Shown piece after piece: positions 43,360 to 55,493 of a stretch of 64,000 nt of DNA (positions are counted from its first letter, which is position 1; every line of letters starts with the position of its first letter). The position numbers and the translations under genes were made by a program. Source of the stretch: Varroa destructor (lineage: Eukaryota > Arthropoda > Arachnida > Mesostigmata > Varroidae); assembly GCF_002443255.2 (NCBI RefSeq), contig NW_019211455.1, positions 23,972,479 through 24,036,478 on the forward strand, given 5' to 3'. The notes under the pieces are model-generated. The model was not told the DNA's origin, ran no database searches, and was given only the letters and a program-made list of their open reading frames with translations.

Positions 43360-45967
43360 ATTATCAACTCGAATTTTGTACTCAGGATTTATATCCGCTG
43401 AAAGCCGACAGTCATCGATTAGTAAATAAAAGTGAGAAAACTTTTGTGAATTTGTTAAAAATCGGTCGTTGTAATCATAGTATTTTTTTTAGATGGCTTT
43501 CTCAGAGAAAGGAAGAATTTACGCGATCTGGGAATGATGGTTAACGAGCAAATACATTTTTAAAAACGGAATGATTAACAGAGTGAATAGTAGGCAATGT
43601 AAAATTGTAAATATTTCGTATTTTAGCACCGAGAGCCCTTGTGCAACTAAATAATGGTCGAGGCTTTTGAGGTTTTTCATTTATGACGATATGGGTCGTT
43701 ATTCACAAAGTGGCATTTTAAGCCCCAAAAGCAAGATAGAAAACTTTGTTCGGGGCATCTGCGGGCAAAAACGATCCGGCCTGTTTCTGCAGCCAACACG
43801 CTTCAACTAAGTTAGATTTAGAATTATTTTAATGGACCATCATACAGCCGAATAATGGGATAATTGGCCTCATTTTTAGGCAATGAAAGATGCTTGAATA
43901 TGCTAAGTTAAGTTGGACGGAAGATAATAGCAGTGATGATGTTTATGTAAGTAGCTGAAACATGAATGATATGTAGTCATAATGCTTCAATTTATTTTCG
44001 ATACGACACGAACGCACTCACATAAGGCACTTTGACTACTACCGACATGGGGCTGACAATAACAAAGGTCTTGTATTAGTCAACAACAGAAACTATGCGG
44101 AATGGGGAAAATCAGCCTAATGCGAATTTATAAAAAGTCTAAATGGCTGCTAGTACATCAACTAGAGTAACAAACATCCGTCCGAATTTTATCGAGCGAC
44201 GTGGAACGTTGGCAAAGCATTGCGGCAACTCCTAAGAACCGAAACACATAGTATTTCTATGAATTTTTTTTTTTTTTTAATACGAGGCAATGATCGACTC
44301 ATATTCATAATAACAATCATAATAAATTCATTCCCGCCACTATTTACGATGTGAACGTGTGATGTAACTTCATGCAATGCATGCAACTTCATAGATAAAT
44401 ATTTTTGCCAATAAGGCTAATACGAATGTAGTACTTTGGAAAAACACCCCGCAAAAACAATAATGTACTATTGAATTATGTGTGTTTTTGTTGATATGAC
44501 TTCTTCCGTAACACAGATGTCTAACGGCAATACGAAACGTAGCTAAGAGGCCCAACCGCACATGAAGTATGAGCACTTTCCTGTGCAAAGGACGAATAGC
44601 TAAAGAATATCTAAAAACAAATAGGTTAAATTTTAGATAGCCACATCATCACTGCGTTACCATATTAGCCCTAGCTTCTTGCAATGTTGTTATTCTCTGT
44701 AACGGTGAAAACAAGAAGCCAGTTATACGCGAACGGTAACGGACGCCAATCACATGTTGTAAGCATTATGTCAGAAGATTATGAGACACGTCGCGTTGTC
44801 TGTATAACAGTTACTCATTAATACTACTTTATGCCATTGTTGCTTACATGATTTAGATACGTAATTTTTTACGCTATAAACTTAAATCGCGTCGCTGTAA
44901 CAAACTTTTCAAGAAAAGTCTCACTATCTTTGTATGAAACACTTCGTCTAGTGTGAAGGACACTGAAGTTTTGCGAGGAGGTAGAAAAGTTTCGTATCGG
45001 TTTTGAAGCGGAACTATCGCAGAGTCAGAAGCCACAGGCAACGTATGACAAAAATATCACAAACGAGTCCGCACGCCGTTTGTTACACTGATACGTTTTT
45101 AATCCGCTAGTAACTCTACAAAATGTCTTTTTAGCAGACGATTAAGGCATTGCACACATACATACACAGTGAAGTTTATAAAGAGCTGTATTCAAAAATC
45201 TTCATCAACTTTTGCCCATATTTGTCATATCGTCACAGAACCTGCCTCTTTTTTTCATCTTTTTTCTGCGTTCCATTATTAATAACAGTAGCAGCAGTAT
45301 CCTAAAGGCTAAAATGGTCGAGACGGTTTCCCTTTTTTTCTTGTCGTGACGCGTAACGCTTCATAAGCCCTCAGCAGCGGCATCAACAGAGGTCTCACGC
45401 TGACTTTTAACTCATTCGCAGCTCACCATTGAACGCACGTTCGATTCTATGACTTACTACCGATGAGCGTATCATTAAGTGAGCGGGTGCGACACCTCTT
45501 GCCCACCCACGCATCAATGATTATCACTCATTATCGGTGTCATTAGAGTTCGCACATTTCCGTTATTCCAATTATATACATGCTCAGAGACGCCGGGGAG
45601 GAAGGTAAGCTCTTTGAGAATCGCTACGGCAGGCTTCCTTAGTCCTCTTGCTTGTTTTCCACCTTTTTGGAGAAATCGAAACATTACTACGCGGGTAGCA
45701 AGCGAACCCTATTGGTTACTTGTAACTAAAGATTACATCCTCCAGAATGATAACTTGCGTCGTCACCATTGTGTTTATAGCAATGTATAGTCGGACGTGA
45801 ATGACAGCGTGGAAAAGCGATTAGCTACGTCATGATAAGCCTTGTGTCACACTAGGAAGGCATCGATCGCTTCGGATAACTTTTGAAGAAAATGTATGGT
45901 GTTCCACGCGTAGTTTGCATGTGTATACTTCGCTGCTACATAATTTTATATATCGACAAGTTAGACA
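43360..45967. other. non-coding stretch
   Basis: A poly-T tract (about 44,265-44,278) and small frames on minus at 44,189-44,588. Nothing supported as a gene. Confidence 0.45.
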
Positions 45968-46394
45968 ATGCTGTACATCCGCCACGTAGCTAAAACGGCT
46001 GGACAGCGTAAAAGCACACAAGTATATACTACTTCACCCTCGACGACGTTTTCTCATCGTTCAACCAACGTGAATATTCCGTCTCGCCCGGCATATTTCA
46101 GGTCTGGTGCTACGAAGTTCACGCAACTTCCTTTAGTATTTCTTTGGTCGTATACAAAAACTTTACAGTCCTATCAAAGGCAATTTAGGGTTTTTTTAGG
46201 ACAGTGATACCGCCTAACTCTAGGCTTAGGCTCATCTCGCAACGCTTTCCTCTCTTTTTTTTGCTCTATATTGGTGTAGACCGCCAAAGCTACAACAACT
46301 TTGTATAACAATTTACCTTCTGGCTGCGGGTCGCTCTGTATCGAGTAGTGTTGAGGAACAATGAAAAACGTGTTTTCGTCAGCCGTTTATTAAA

Positions 46395-46690
46395 CTAATG
46401 TAATTTTGAGTAAAATTTCATGGGTTCAGCATGCTTGACAATAGTTGAGCGTTTACGGCCTAGCATATGGGCCAGCTCGCAAGTTGTTTGCCATCTGAGG
46501 CCCTCAACGATTTCGGATAGCTCATCGGGGTCAGGTAAATCCTCTAGATCATCCTTCATATCTGGTCTCTGAACTAGGCGAACCATTTTCGAGCAGCCCT
46601 GTGAAATCCTTACTATACATGGCGCAGATTTTTCCGGGCAGCTTTTTGGCCCAGGCAAAGGGTCACATAGAATCCGTGTTGAAAATGCAT
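46395..46690 (-). pseudogene. mariner transposase N-terminal fragment (frameshifted)
   Basis: The minus strand encodes, across three frames, LGQKAARKNLRHV (first HTH region), ARKWFA-stop-FRDQ (the RKWF..F box), then DLEDLPDPDELSEIVEGLRW and TTCELAHMLGRKRSTIVKHA (second HTH), ending M-K-F-Y-S-K-L-H-stop. This is the usual order of a mariner transposase N-terminal domain. At least two frame changes and in-frame stops show it is dead. The WVPH motif and the catalytic domain are absent downstream. The linker (DLEDLP) differs from the ESIRDDPHPRRP type at 30.1 kb, so the two copies come from different mariner lineages. Confidence 0.72.
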
Positions 46691-47305
46691 TTTTTTGCTT
46701 GAAATATTCGTATTCGGGTTCAAAACTTGAAATAAAATTCTGTTAAGTGTACAGTAAACTATGATTGAACCTATAAAAAAGAAAAGCACCGATCTACAAG
46801 TGGAGTAACCAAGAGAATTTTGTGATATATTTAATTTATCGTGCAAATTATCACGACATATATTAGACAAAAACAAAAACAATTTATCATCTACGATTGG
46901 ATCATTTTTTAGGCATTTGGGACAAGGAAAAGTTATGATAGTTGGACGACAAAGGCGTGCTATATTTTAACATTACCTATTATGGCCAGTGCGCTGGATG
47001 TTTGCTTCATTCAAGAATGCTTATTACGAGAACAATATATTAAATAAAAAGGTCTTATAATCTTCATTAGTGATAATTAAATTGTAAAGCGCAGAGCCAG
47101 TAACAATACTGAAAGTTAAATTATTTCAATAGTTCCTTCAAACTTTCTAAATAATTTTGATAAATAGACCAATGGAAAATTGTTATCTGCTTTTAAGTTT
47201 AAAGAATAGTGAAATATATGATATGTTGAAACCTTTGCAATCCACAATCTAATTTTCATTAACAAGGTTTATTTTTATAAACTTTTTATATAAACTACTC
47301 CATTT

Positions 47306-47375
47306 GATCGACACGGTAGCTTACATAACCAAGCTTCTACTTTCGAAAAGGTCGCTGCTTCAAGTCCCGCAAACG
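47306..47375 (+). mobile_element. tRNA-like segment, probable SINE head
   Basis: The TAGCTTAC...AACCAAGC region resembles a D arm, CTTCTACTTTCGAAAAG resembles an anticodon stem-loop, and GCTTCAAGTCC (47,357-47,367) is a near-consensus B box followed by CGCAAACGT, similar to the other SINE-like heads here. A poly-T run at 47,401-47,408 could act as a polymerase III terminator. The folding is imperfect, so a functional tRNA is unlikely. Confidence 0.4.
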
Positions 47376-47410
47376 TATAATCTAAACGAGGAAAACACGT
47401 TTTTTTTTAG

Positions 47411-47652
47411 ATATGGTGCAATATTTAAAAAAAGTCTTAAATAAAGACTCGTTTAAAAAATATAATAGTGTTACATATAGGTCTAATTATGATGTAGAGA
47501 AAAGCGGCAATAGGAAAGAAAAACAAGACCGAGGAAGTGTTTGTTTACTTTACTTTGTGGCTGTGAAACATCAGTCGATCAGTTCGCAGCTATTAAACGA
47601 CTTACGTGCTTCGTGTATTGACGAGAACCTCACTAAATTCGGCATTAACTGA
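47411..47652 (+). CDS. candidate exon/small protein, 79 residues
   Basis: A very strong acceptor (aacacgtttttttttag, ending at 47,410) is followed after two bases by an ATG and 79 codons to TGA. The product starts MVQYLKKVLNKDSFKKYNSV, has a basic centre (EKSGNRKEKQDRG) and a C-terminal QLLNDLRASCIDENLTKFG. It is coding-like, with no leader and no recognised family. The poly-T of the acceptor may instead be the terminator of the tRNA-like unit just upstream. No other exon assigned. Confidence 0.28.
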
Positions 47653-48299
47653 ACGCACTTTTAGAATCGTTGACCAAACTTATGAAGTATCCAAAGTCAA
47701 CTAGCTCTCTTCGAGTTCTATGAGAAGCCTTCCGAAGCCTACTCACATGTCTGCTGTCTTTTGCAAATGGTTGAGGGACGACAGCTGAAACTAGCCTACT
47801 TCGACGGCTCTTAGGGCTCTACTGTGGGTGTCTTAGTGTGAAACAGCAATATTTTATATTTCAGCCTACTCATGCTTAGGACTTGGCACAAGGTGTATGC
47901 TTGACTATCGTCTTCAATGGGACATTTATTACCAGATGTAAAAGAATAAGGGCTATATGAGCTGTTCTCTTTTCCTCTACCAAAGTGTTGTTTAAGTTAA
48001 TATTATCAAACTTTCAGCGTTATTAGAATACACTCGGGTTGGAAATTTGCTGCAATTTAAAATGCTGAATTTTTTTCTATTAAATTTCAAATGGAAGTAT
48101 AATTTCGGACAACAGGATACTTTTGCTCGCATCTTATGGAACGTTTGTTGATTGATTAGAAGTATATCTCTACCACAGTTAGACTAGTTTTACGGCAAGG
48201 CAGACTGAGAGCATCTTTTGGTTTGTAAAGGTTACAATACTAAGTAATATGGTATTACAACGTTTTGTGTAGTATATATATATATGCAAAAAATAGACT

Positions 48300-49870
48300 G
48301 ACTAAAAACCCGAAAGCCTTGAAGAGAGTGTCACAAAGAGTTATGGCACAGGACATTACTAGAGAAGAGCTCCAGAGAGCGCTTCATGAGGCCTTTCCAA
48401 TGGCCTGTATCTTTACCACACATTCCAGAAACCGGTGAAGCCAATATACTGATGCAATACAGGCATCGCTGACACTAAAAGAGCATTTCTACAGATTCGC
48501 AGGACTTTTAAGAGTCAGAGGAAGTATAATTAATGAAGTCCAGGTTGGCGAGCCATCCTGAGACGTTTCATCGCGAACAGTAAGAAAAAATGATGGAGAG
48601 AGCCACTCGAAGAGTTTAACAAATACCCATGGAACCGCCCAAACAAAATCATCAGAAGCAAAATGATAAGCGCCCGCACGGTTGAAATTCTCAAGAAGTA
48701 AAAAATTCACATTCCGCCTAAGCTATTCGCTGAGCACGATGATGTCAGAAATGGGGCATTTGAAGAGGCAAGATCTGATTCAGGAGAGACACCCATCGCA
48801 CCGAATCGGGAAAGGCTCCAAGTTCAAGCGGCATACCGCGCGAAGCGGTCAGAATCCTCTTCATCAAGTTCCCGGTGGTAGCTGTGAACCTAGTGCAGAG
48901 TTCTCAAGGAAAGCAAAGAAAGGCCCCAAAGAAAAGTGAGGAGATCTCACTCAATCTAGAGAAAAAAGTACGGCCAATCAATCTTATCTAAATTATCAAC
49001 AGGCCAGGACAGTAAATCGTACAGGATACTAGGGAGTTTATTTGGACAAATATTTAATAGTAGTTTAAATATTAAAAGGGCTACAACTCTCCAAAGCATA
49101 CATGAACCAAGATGTACCGACTGCAGCAGGCTGTTGATATCGGTTACGGAATCAGTCGCCTTGTTTGGAACTTCGAGGTGGATGAAGGAACCATCTAACA
49201 CGAAAAGGAAGAGATAGCCACTTTGCAAGACCCAGAAAATGGTTACGCTCTGGATTACACACACATGTCGTATGGTTAGCGCCTCTGCAACGCTAGTTCT
49301 AGCTAAGATACCACCCTGGGATCTGAAATAAAAACGCCTGTGGAACAGAGGCGTCAGGCTGGCGGAAACAAAACAAGCATAAACGGATATTACTACAGAT
49401 AAGTGGGAACGAAAATGGACGGCCATATCAAGAGGCAACCCTAGATCACTCATCAGAGACCTAGTCCCGAATATCAAGAAACGGCCGGACCGCTCGCGAA
49501 GCGAAAACCAATCGCTTCCTTACCCCAGTCATACACACGGCAACTTTCAAAGCTACATTCTTAAAATCAACATTGCCCCGTTGAAAACTTGTTTCCATTG
49601 TTATCTAGGGGGCAAATAACCACCCAGCTCACACCTTATGGACACATGCCCGGCACTTGAAAAAACCAGAAAGGCAGGAAAAACCAAATGAAAGTCTAAA
49701 GAATCCGAGGTTGCGACTTGAAGAGCAAAATTATATTAGCAATGCGGAAAGAAGGCATACAAAAATTTGTAGACCTCATATACAACACCATAGGTGGCTG
49801 GAAGGGTGACTCAACGACCACAACAAAGGTATTAGAGATACGTAAAAGAGTGAGATGAACTTATAGTATT
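48300..49870 (+). mobile_element. non-LTR retrotransposon remnant (R1/LOA/I-like), RT core deleted
   Basis: Frame-hopping translation gives the ORF2 order of an R1/LOA/I-group non-LTR element. It has an EN-RT linker (EELQRALHEAFPMAC near 48.37 kb, QYTDAIQASL near 48.44 kb, EFNKYPWNRPNKIIRSKM at about 48.61-48.67 kb), the first RT motif (VRPINLI...IINRPGQ at about 48.97-49.01 kb), then a jump to the region after the palm (RLLISVTESVALFG at about 49.13-49.17 kb). The C-terminal conserved part follows (THTCRMVSASATLVLAKIPP; HGNFQSYILKINIAP at about 49.54 kb; CPALEKTRK at about 49.65 kb; RKEGIQKFVDLIYN at about 49.75 kb; stop 49,856-49,858). The catalytic RT core with its YxDD motif is missing, and multiple stops and frameshifts are present. 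The 5' end and poly-A tail are not defined. A 173-codon minus-strand frame at 48,956-49,477 is antisense to it. Confidence 0.8.
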
Positions 49871-52018
49871 AAGAGAGCCAGACTTGACCCAGATTATGCA
49901 ACTACAAATATGACATAATGCGTCAGGATAGAATATATGCGTCAAATACTCGATTTTTTTTTGTCTATTTATTATATCCCTTCTAAGCCCATTATAGCTT
50001 ACTTTTATAATTTACTTCTATAGTCTATCTTCAACACTTACTCTCCCTCCTTTTACCCGAATCATAATTCTACCGAGACGGAGATACTGTGCTGAATACA
50101 GCGAGGATTGCATAACTAAAGGAACTGTATGAAGGCTGTTCACTAAATTCAAAGATAAATTTTTGGAGCCTGAGCTATGCAGCTCGCGCCCCCTCTTGGT
50201 CCGACACGCCAAGCCGATGAGAATTTCAGAGGCTAAACAACTTGTCGGTTGGTCAAGGAGCTAAGCTGCGAACAATCGACATGTCGGACCTATGGGATTT
50301 TATGAAAAAAAAAAAAAAATTAGCAGCCTGAATACCCTATAAGCTGAGGCCCGGATGATCAATTAATTGAAGTTGTTGATTCCCTATAAACTGAATAGCA
50401 TAAGGGGAAATATGTTTTTACATTGTCTTCCACTACTTCGTGCGACACTCAGCGACACGCCGCCGCAATGACCGATTGGGTGTTAACAGTTTTACGAACC
50501 TGTCGAAATAGATTACAAAACGAGCATCTTGAATAAAGACGTATTTATCGAAGATCGCCTTCTTCCTTCAGTAGCATAGGCTGATAACTACTAGGGGCCG
50601 TAGAGCCAGCCAGGGTCACTAACCTTGCAGGTACCTTGTATGGTATATTTGCTGCGGTAAGCTTAGTTACCAGTTGCCATTTGATCGCAGGACACAAAAA
50701 GCAAAGCTCACGAGTTTTTTGCTATTCTGGTCTCTGGACAATGCAAGTTCGTTCGTCTCAGCTGTCGAACCAAATTAATTCAAGAAACTTACGTAGTCTA
50801 AATATGTATGCTGTTTATTTGGCTATTAACATGTCTTTTCCTTACATAAGCTAAGAAGTAATATCTATTCAACTACTGTTGAGCTAAAAATTGTTATAGC
50901 GATGTCTATAGATTCGAATTGTTTTAACTGATGTCTTAGCAAAAAATACTTGACGGTCCGTATAACCCCATCTCAGATCCGTGTAATTCAATGGCATGGA
51001 TGCCTTTCACTGATATTTTCCAAAAAAGCAATAGGCTATTAATCTCGCGTAGCAACAGTTATTTTAAATAATCGCGGGTGGCTTAAAAATAGCACCAAAT
51101 CTTGGTTCCTATTCTCCTATCAGCCCTGCCACAAACATTGAAGCTATCAGGATTTCGGCAACAAAGGAAATATTTCAATGATATTAGAACGCTAATGCCG
51201 ATAACGGTTACCATTACTCCAAAACGGACCTTTTAATCCATCGAGGTTAGATCGACTAAGGAGGTCATATATGCGGTAGTGCGCAAACTTTGCTTATACA
51301 TTCAACGGTTGGCTTCGCGGCGAGATAATTAACGATTGATTGCCGTTTCTGCGTCGATATGTATTAAATGAGGTCTTACACACATTTTGTTTCACAGAGG
51401 GTTGCCATTGTGTTATCGTGCTCTGGTACGGTACCTTTCATCGTAACAGCCGAAATAACGGCTTGGGTCACCAACTAGAAAGGGAAGAAACTTTTGTACA
51501 AAAAAAATTAAATTATTTTTAAAGTTCGGTGAAAGTTTTAAAACGAATTTGTCTTGAATCACGGTTCTTTGCCTTACGTTTGGCGATTGCTCTACGGGTT
51601 CATGTGCGAGAATTCATATAGACACGAATGATCTTAGAATTATCCAAGCAGTTATGGATTTCGGATGCAAACCAGCTAAATATGATTTGGTATTTGGGAT
51701 TTCCGTCCATTGAAAAAGTTCGTCGTAAACCCTAGCCATGTGGAAGCGAGAAATGGGTTATCTTCCACACCTCAATGAAGGTGTAGAAGGTCTAGTTAGC
51801 ATGTAAGAGGTTACTCAGTGGTAGCTATGATGACTGCACCTGCGGTATTTATCCTTGGCCAAAGATTAATATGTTGCCTACGTTGGTTGTGTAAAAAAGG
51901 ACAATTAGACTGTTAAATACTGTTACTGTAGAAATAAACGAGACTCGGCATAAAGTCCCAGTAGACTTCTAGAGACTCTTAGAGAACAGTTCTAAGAGAT
52001 CAGTGTTCGAGTCGATCT
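49871..52018. other. non-coding stretch
   Basis: Includes a poly-A tract (about 50,306-50,318), small frames without support (50,018-50,212 minus; 50,636-50,854 and 51,340-51,522 plus), and hairpins near 51,762-51,789 and 51,976-51,999. Confidence 0.4.
51762..51789. repeat. 11-bp hairpin, one mismatch, 6-nt loop
   Basis: CTTCCACACCT (51,762-51,772) and AGGTGTAGAAG (51,779-51,789). Confidence 0.8.
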
Positions 52019-52291
52019 TTAGTCAACAACAGCGACGAGAATGATGCTTCGTCGCCATCCGTCTGCCGGTGCTGGTTCTAAGGGCTTGGCGGCATCTCGC
52101 AGACTCCTATAACATTTCATATTTACAGGCGTGTTTACTTTGCGTTTACTGTATAGTTTTAGTGGTGTCAAAGGATTTCGATATATCACATGTTTGCTCG
52201 TTACCTCTCGAAGGCATCCGCCATCACCTACTATAAATACCGAACGGGGATACTCCGGTGTACTCACTTTAGCGAACATGTGACTACACAT
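52019..52291 (-). CDS. candidate small ORF, 90 residues
   Basis: Complete ATG-to-TAA frame in a GC-elevated patch. It starts MCSHMFAKVSTPEYPRSVFI, then VGDGGCLREVTSKHV, a basic KLYSKRKVNTPVNMKCYRSL, and a C-terminal EPAPADGWRRSIILVAVVD. A GTGAGT donor after eight codons offers an alternative. It is coding-like, but no family is recognised. Confidence 0.25.
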   Translation of the reverse strand: MCSHMFAKVSTPEYPRSVFIVGDGGCLREVTSKHVIYRNPLTPLKLYSKRKVNTPVNMKCYRSLRDAAKPLEPAPADGWRRSIILVAVVD

Positions 52292-52393
52292 TCTGCTTAG
52301 GCAAATGTGTACTTGAGGTGCCGCTCATACTGAGGAACCTGAACATTTCCGTTTACAAACTGAATTTTTCGGATTAAGTCGGCTTTGCTCCAG

Positions 52394-52579
52394 CTAGGGA
52401 ATATTTATTCACGTAGCCCATGTGCGGGTAGTAGCATAGACACGAATTTCATCATTAAACGACTAGATATTAGTTGGGTAATATTTGAGACTTCAATAGA
52501 TCTAACAAGATCGCTAGTTTTATGTATAACAGCAAGAAGCCGATATTATTACCCTTGGGGTGCAATATATAATAAATAA
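52394..52579 (+). CDS. candidate terminal exon with overlapping AATAAA
   Basis: A strong acceptor (aagtcggctttgctccag) opens a phase-0 frame of 61 residues (LGNIYSRSPCAGSSIDTNFI...) to TAA at 52,577. Overlapping AATAAATAAATAAA sequence (52,571-52,584) lies at the stop, which would be an unusually short 3' end. No family recognised. Confidence 0.22.
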   Translation, partial: LGNIYSRSPCAGSSIDTNFIIKRLDISWVIFETSIDLTRSLVLCITARSRYYYPWGAIYNK

Positions 52580-54092
52580 ATAAAGATCTCTAGCTTGTTC
52601 TTAGACAATTCAGACGGCTGGCTCAGGACGCTGAACACATTGTGCTTAGGCTGCTAGTCAAGCTATGCTGGGATTGCGGGGAAGTGTACCCAGGTCAGTT
52701 ACAATTGACCCTAAAGAAGACTGCAGCAGTGCGAAAAATGTCTTCATGTTTGGTTTCCAAATAGATGGTGCCCTTATATCTAATTGGACTGCTTAATATC
52801 GAAGGACCTTGGCTTAGACCTGAAATGTAGCTGGCCAAAAAAGAATTGACGTTCGTATCACCTAGCACTCGAAAAGTCAACACCTTAACCTGAAAATTGA
52901 ACTATCTAGGCGCTACTAGGGACTACATGATACCTTAGATACGTAGTTTCTAAAGAAGATTTCATCCATCGTAAGGGATAGGTATGTTGAAGATGATTAA
53001 AATTTAAGAACAACTTTATTTAGCCTATAATGAGCATTGGTTTATGACAGATAATAAAGAACGTCGCCTGCGTGAACAGCCAGGAAAAAGGGTAGACATT
53101 GAAACCCATCAATTCATCTCTATTCGAATGTTTCTGCTGGCAAGATGGTGCACTAAAAGATGATAGAAAAATTCCGTTTTATCCAAGTCGAAGTTATCGA
53201 ATGCTAAACTTATCAAACTTTGTTGCTAGAATTGTTGTTTGGAGGCCTTACTTCCTTACGACAATAATGCAAGCTTTATACACAAAGTGTCGTACGTTTG
53301 ATGTCGTGACTGAAGAGAAGTTGCAACATTTTATATCGTAAATAGCCTTCTCGTTTGATTCGTATACTATTCATGATTCTACGAAGATGAAGTGATCGTA
53401 CAATATTTTCGGATCAATTCTGGGTCGAAGCTGTCATCGGACCGTTTTTCTTTTATTCACAATTATAGAAATATACTGAAAGGCTCTTCTTGATCGAAAT
53501 TGAATGAGCTTAATTTCGAAAATATATATAGATGACTCGAGCGCCATCTGTTGCTTTTTAGCAGACTGCGTCTGAAACCAACAGCCTACATGTCCTATGT
53601 CTGTCGTAAGTAAATGATATAGTCCAAACATTTATGCTATACGTAGATGTCCTCAAGAAGTAATCAGTATAATAAAAGAGATAATTAATTACACGTGATT
53701 TACCAAAACCCCGAACAGCCTAGTTAGTGGCATAGCATGATATTCATATTTACGAATTCGATTATTATATGAACTAAATAACCCATAATATATTATAGAG
53801 TTTTGCATAGAGAGGACTGCAATAAGAAAAAAGCCGTATTTCTTTCATTGCCATTGGTACTTCTTACTTTCGAAATAATGATATTGGAAAAACTCTGTGT
53901 TAAGTGATGCTACCGAAAACACATAATCTACACATGAGCAAAACTCTCCTTTGGCAAAAAAAAAAAAAAAGAAATACGACCAGTGTTCGTAGAGACGCTA
54001 ATTACACGTTTTTTTGCGTTTTATATTCTGTATTCACGCCATTAGGCATCACCTTAAACGGCTGACTTTTGCCAGCATAAAAGAATGCCTGT
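52580..54092. other. non-coding stretch
   Basis: A 14-base A run at about 53,957-53,970. Frames at 52,695-52,883 and 53,434-53,631 (minus) and 53,099-53,341 (plus) lack good splice signals. Nothing supported. Confidence 0.4.
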
Positions 54093-54170
54093 TTACGCTT
54101 GGATTTGAACCTAGGCCACCACGTATCCTTAAGTTTAACAGACAGTACGTTATCACGTACGGTACAATGT
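54093..54170 (-). mobile_element. tRNA-like segment, probable SINE head
   Basis: On the minus strand a perfect B box (GGTTCAAATCC; plus 54,101-54,111) is preceded by GATACGTGGTGGCCTA and followed by AAGCGTAAAC. Aligned with the copy at 38.14 kb, 27 of 37 positions around the B box agree, including GCGTAAAC. The A box is degenerate and the anticodon arm unpaired, so this is a decayed copy rather than a tRNA gene. Confidence 0.5.
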
Positions 54171-54862
54171 ACGCGTGAATGTAACTGAGCTTTTTCATCT
54201 TTTGGAAAAAGTGGGGTTACTTGATTGTATCGTTAATTGTATCTTGTGTTATGACTGTTTTTTGGCAACGAGCCGTTATTTTATTTAGCTATGAACAAGG
54301 CGATCAGCTAGATTCGGATTGTTTAGATACAAGTTTTAACTGCATGACCAACGATGCCAAAGAATTTTAGAATAGTGCAAAACAATTTGTCCTCTGTGCA
54401 CTACAAGGGATGTTGGCTTCAGATGAATATGGGAAATGCTAGCCAAAGTCCGAAGACCAGCAAAATACTCGCTGTTCCAAACATACACATTGTTAATATT
54501 CACCGCTTACTGCATCTCATCTGAATATCATTCTTGTACCGATATACACCGTTCGACTATTCGAAAAATGCTTGGAAGAATCGTGTGCTCAGACCTGCAA
54601 CGGTAAACATTTTAGAAGTACTGCCAACGCAATGTCCACTTCCTTTATCTGGCTACCGCCGTGCCTATGTCACACAGATCCTATGGTTGCCCTTTACGTA
54701 TGGCTCGCACGTCGACGTCTCCGGCAGTTCGGAAAATGTGCTTCAAGAAACCTTTCCGATACGCTTGCAAGTGAGCATGCATTATCTTCCATGTAGAGGT
54801 ATGCTCTAAAGGTCCATTGTTTAGGCTTCGCCCCGACCATCTGCTCGCCGGCGAAAACTTAC

Positions 54863-55154
54863 CAGTGCAGCCACCGTTCTGACCGTCAACCAGGTCCAAG
54901 CCGCGGGAAGTCTCGGAGAGCATGAGGGCGTGGTCATAATCACCCGGGTCGCTCGAGTCCAAACCCAATTGATCTAGGCTTCTACAATGGAGTTACCGTA
55001 AACTGCGATAACAAAGTGGAACCGCTTCCATAACGATCAAAGAATCGACGATTTGGCGATCGTTGAGCAGCGGCCTCGATCGAACTCGCACGTTCATCAG
55101 AGACATAAGGGGAGCTGCGCTTGGTTTAGGTCGAAAGCAGCGAAAATATACTGC
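54863..55154 (-). pseudogene. candidate exon with one in-frame stop
   Basis: Bounded by a strong acceptor (gagttctttgctccccag) and the consensus donor CACTG|GTAAGT. One frame runs through the whole interval with a single TAA at 54,993-54,995. Before it: PLMSLMNVRVRSRPLLNDRQ and IVDSLIVMEAVPLCYRSLR. After it: LDQLGLDSSDPGDYDHALML and DLVDGQNGGCTG. Local GC is about 50%. The DYDHAL...GGCT order is faintly reminiscent of reprolysin-type (M12B) metalloproteases, but I found no HExxHxxGxxH, so no assignment. Alternatively the second half alone, from an acceptor at about 54,984, is an intact small exon. Confidence 0.3.
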
Positions 55155-55493
55155 CTGGGGAGCAAAGAACTCATATGGCAAAGGAAGATCGCTCATTCTA
55201 CGTATCCATGAATGCACATACATACACAACACATAATCTGCCATTGATTTGAAGCACACGAGCGACTAAGGATTTTCGTACTTGTCAACAAAGTGCTTTT
55301 TGAATTGTATTGTAGGGTGATAGATGTTGCAGCCAATCACTCAACAATGACCAAATCCACACTTCCAATTTAATTTATCAACGAACCCGCTTGAAAAATG
55401 TTTGCCTACGGTTTTCATAACGTATTATGCCCCCATTGAGTACTAATTCAGGGCAGAGACCAAACCGAAGCTAGATCAGACATCGGTCTTCAC

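Noticed and set aside
48956..49477. 173-codon minus-strand ORF
   Set aside because: It lies antisense to the non-LTR retrotransposon C-terminal region, whose plus-strand translation carries recognisable motifs; the antisense frame is a shadow.
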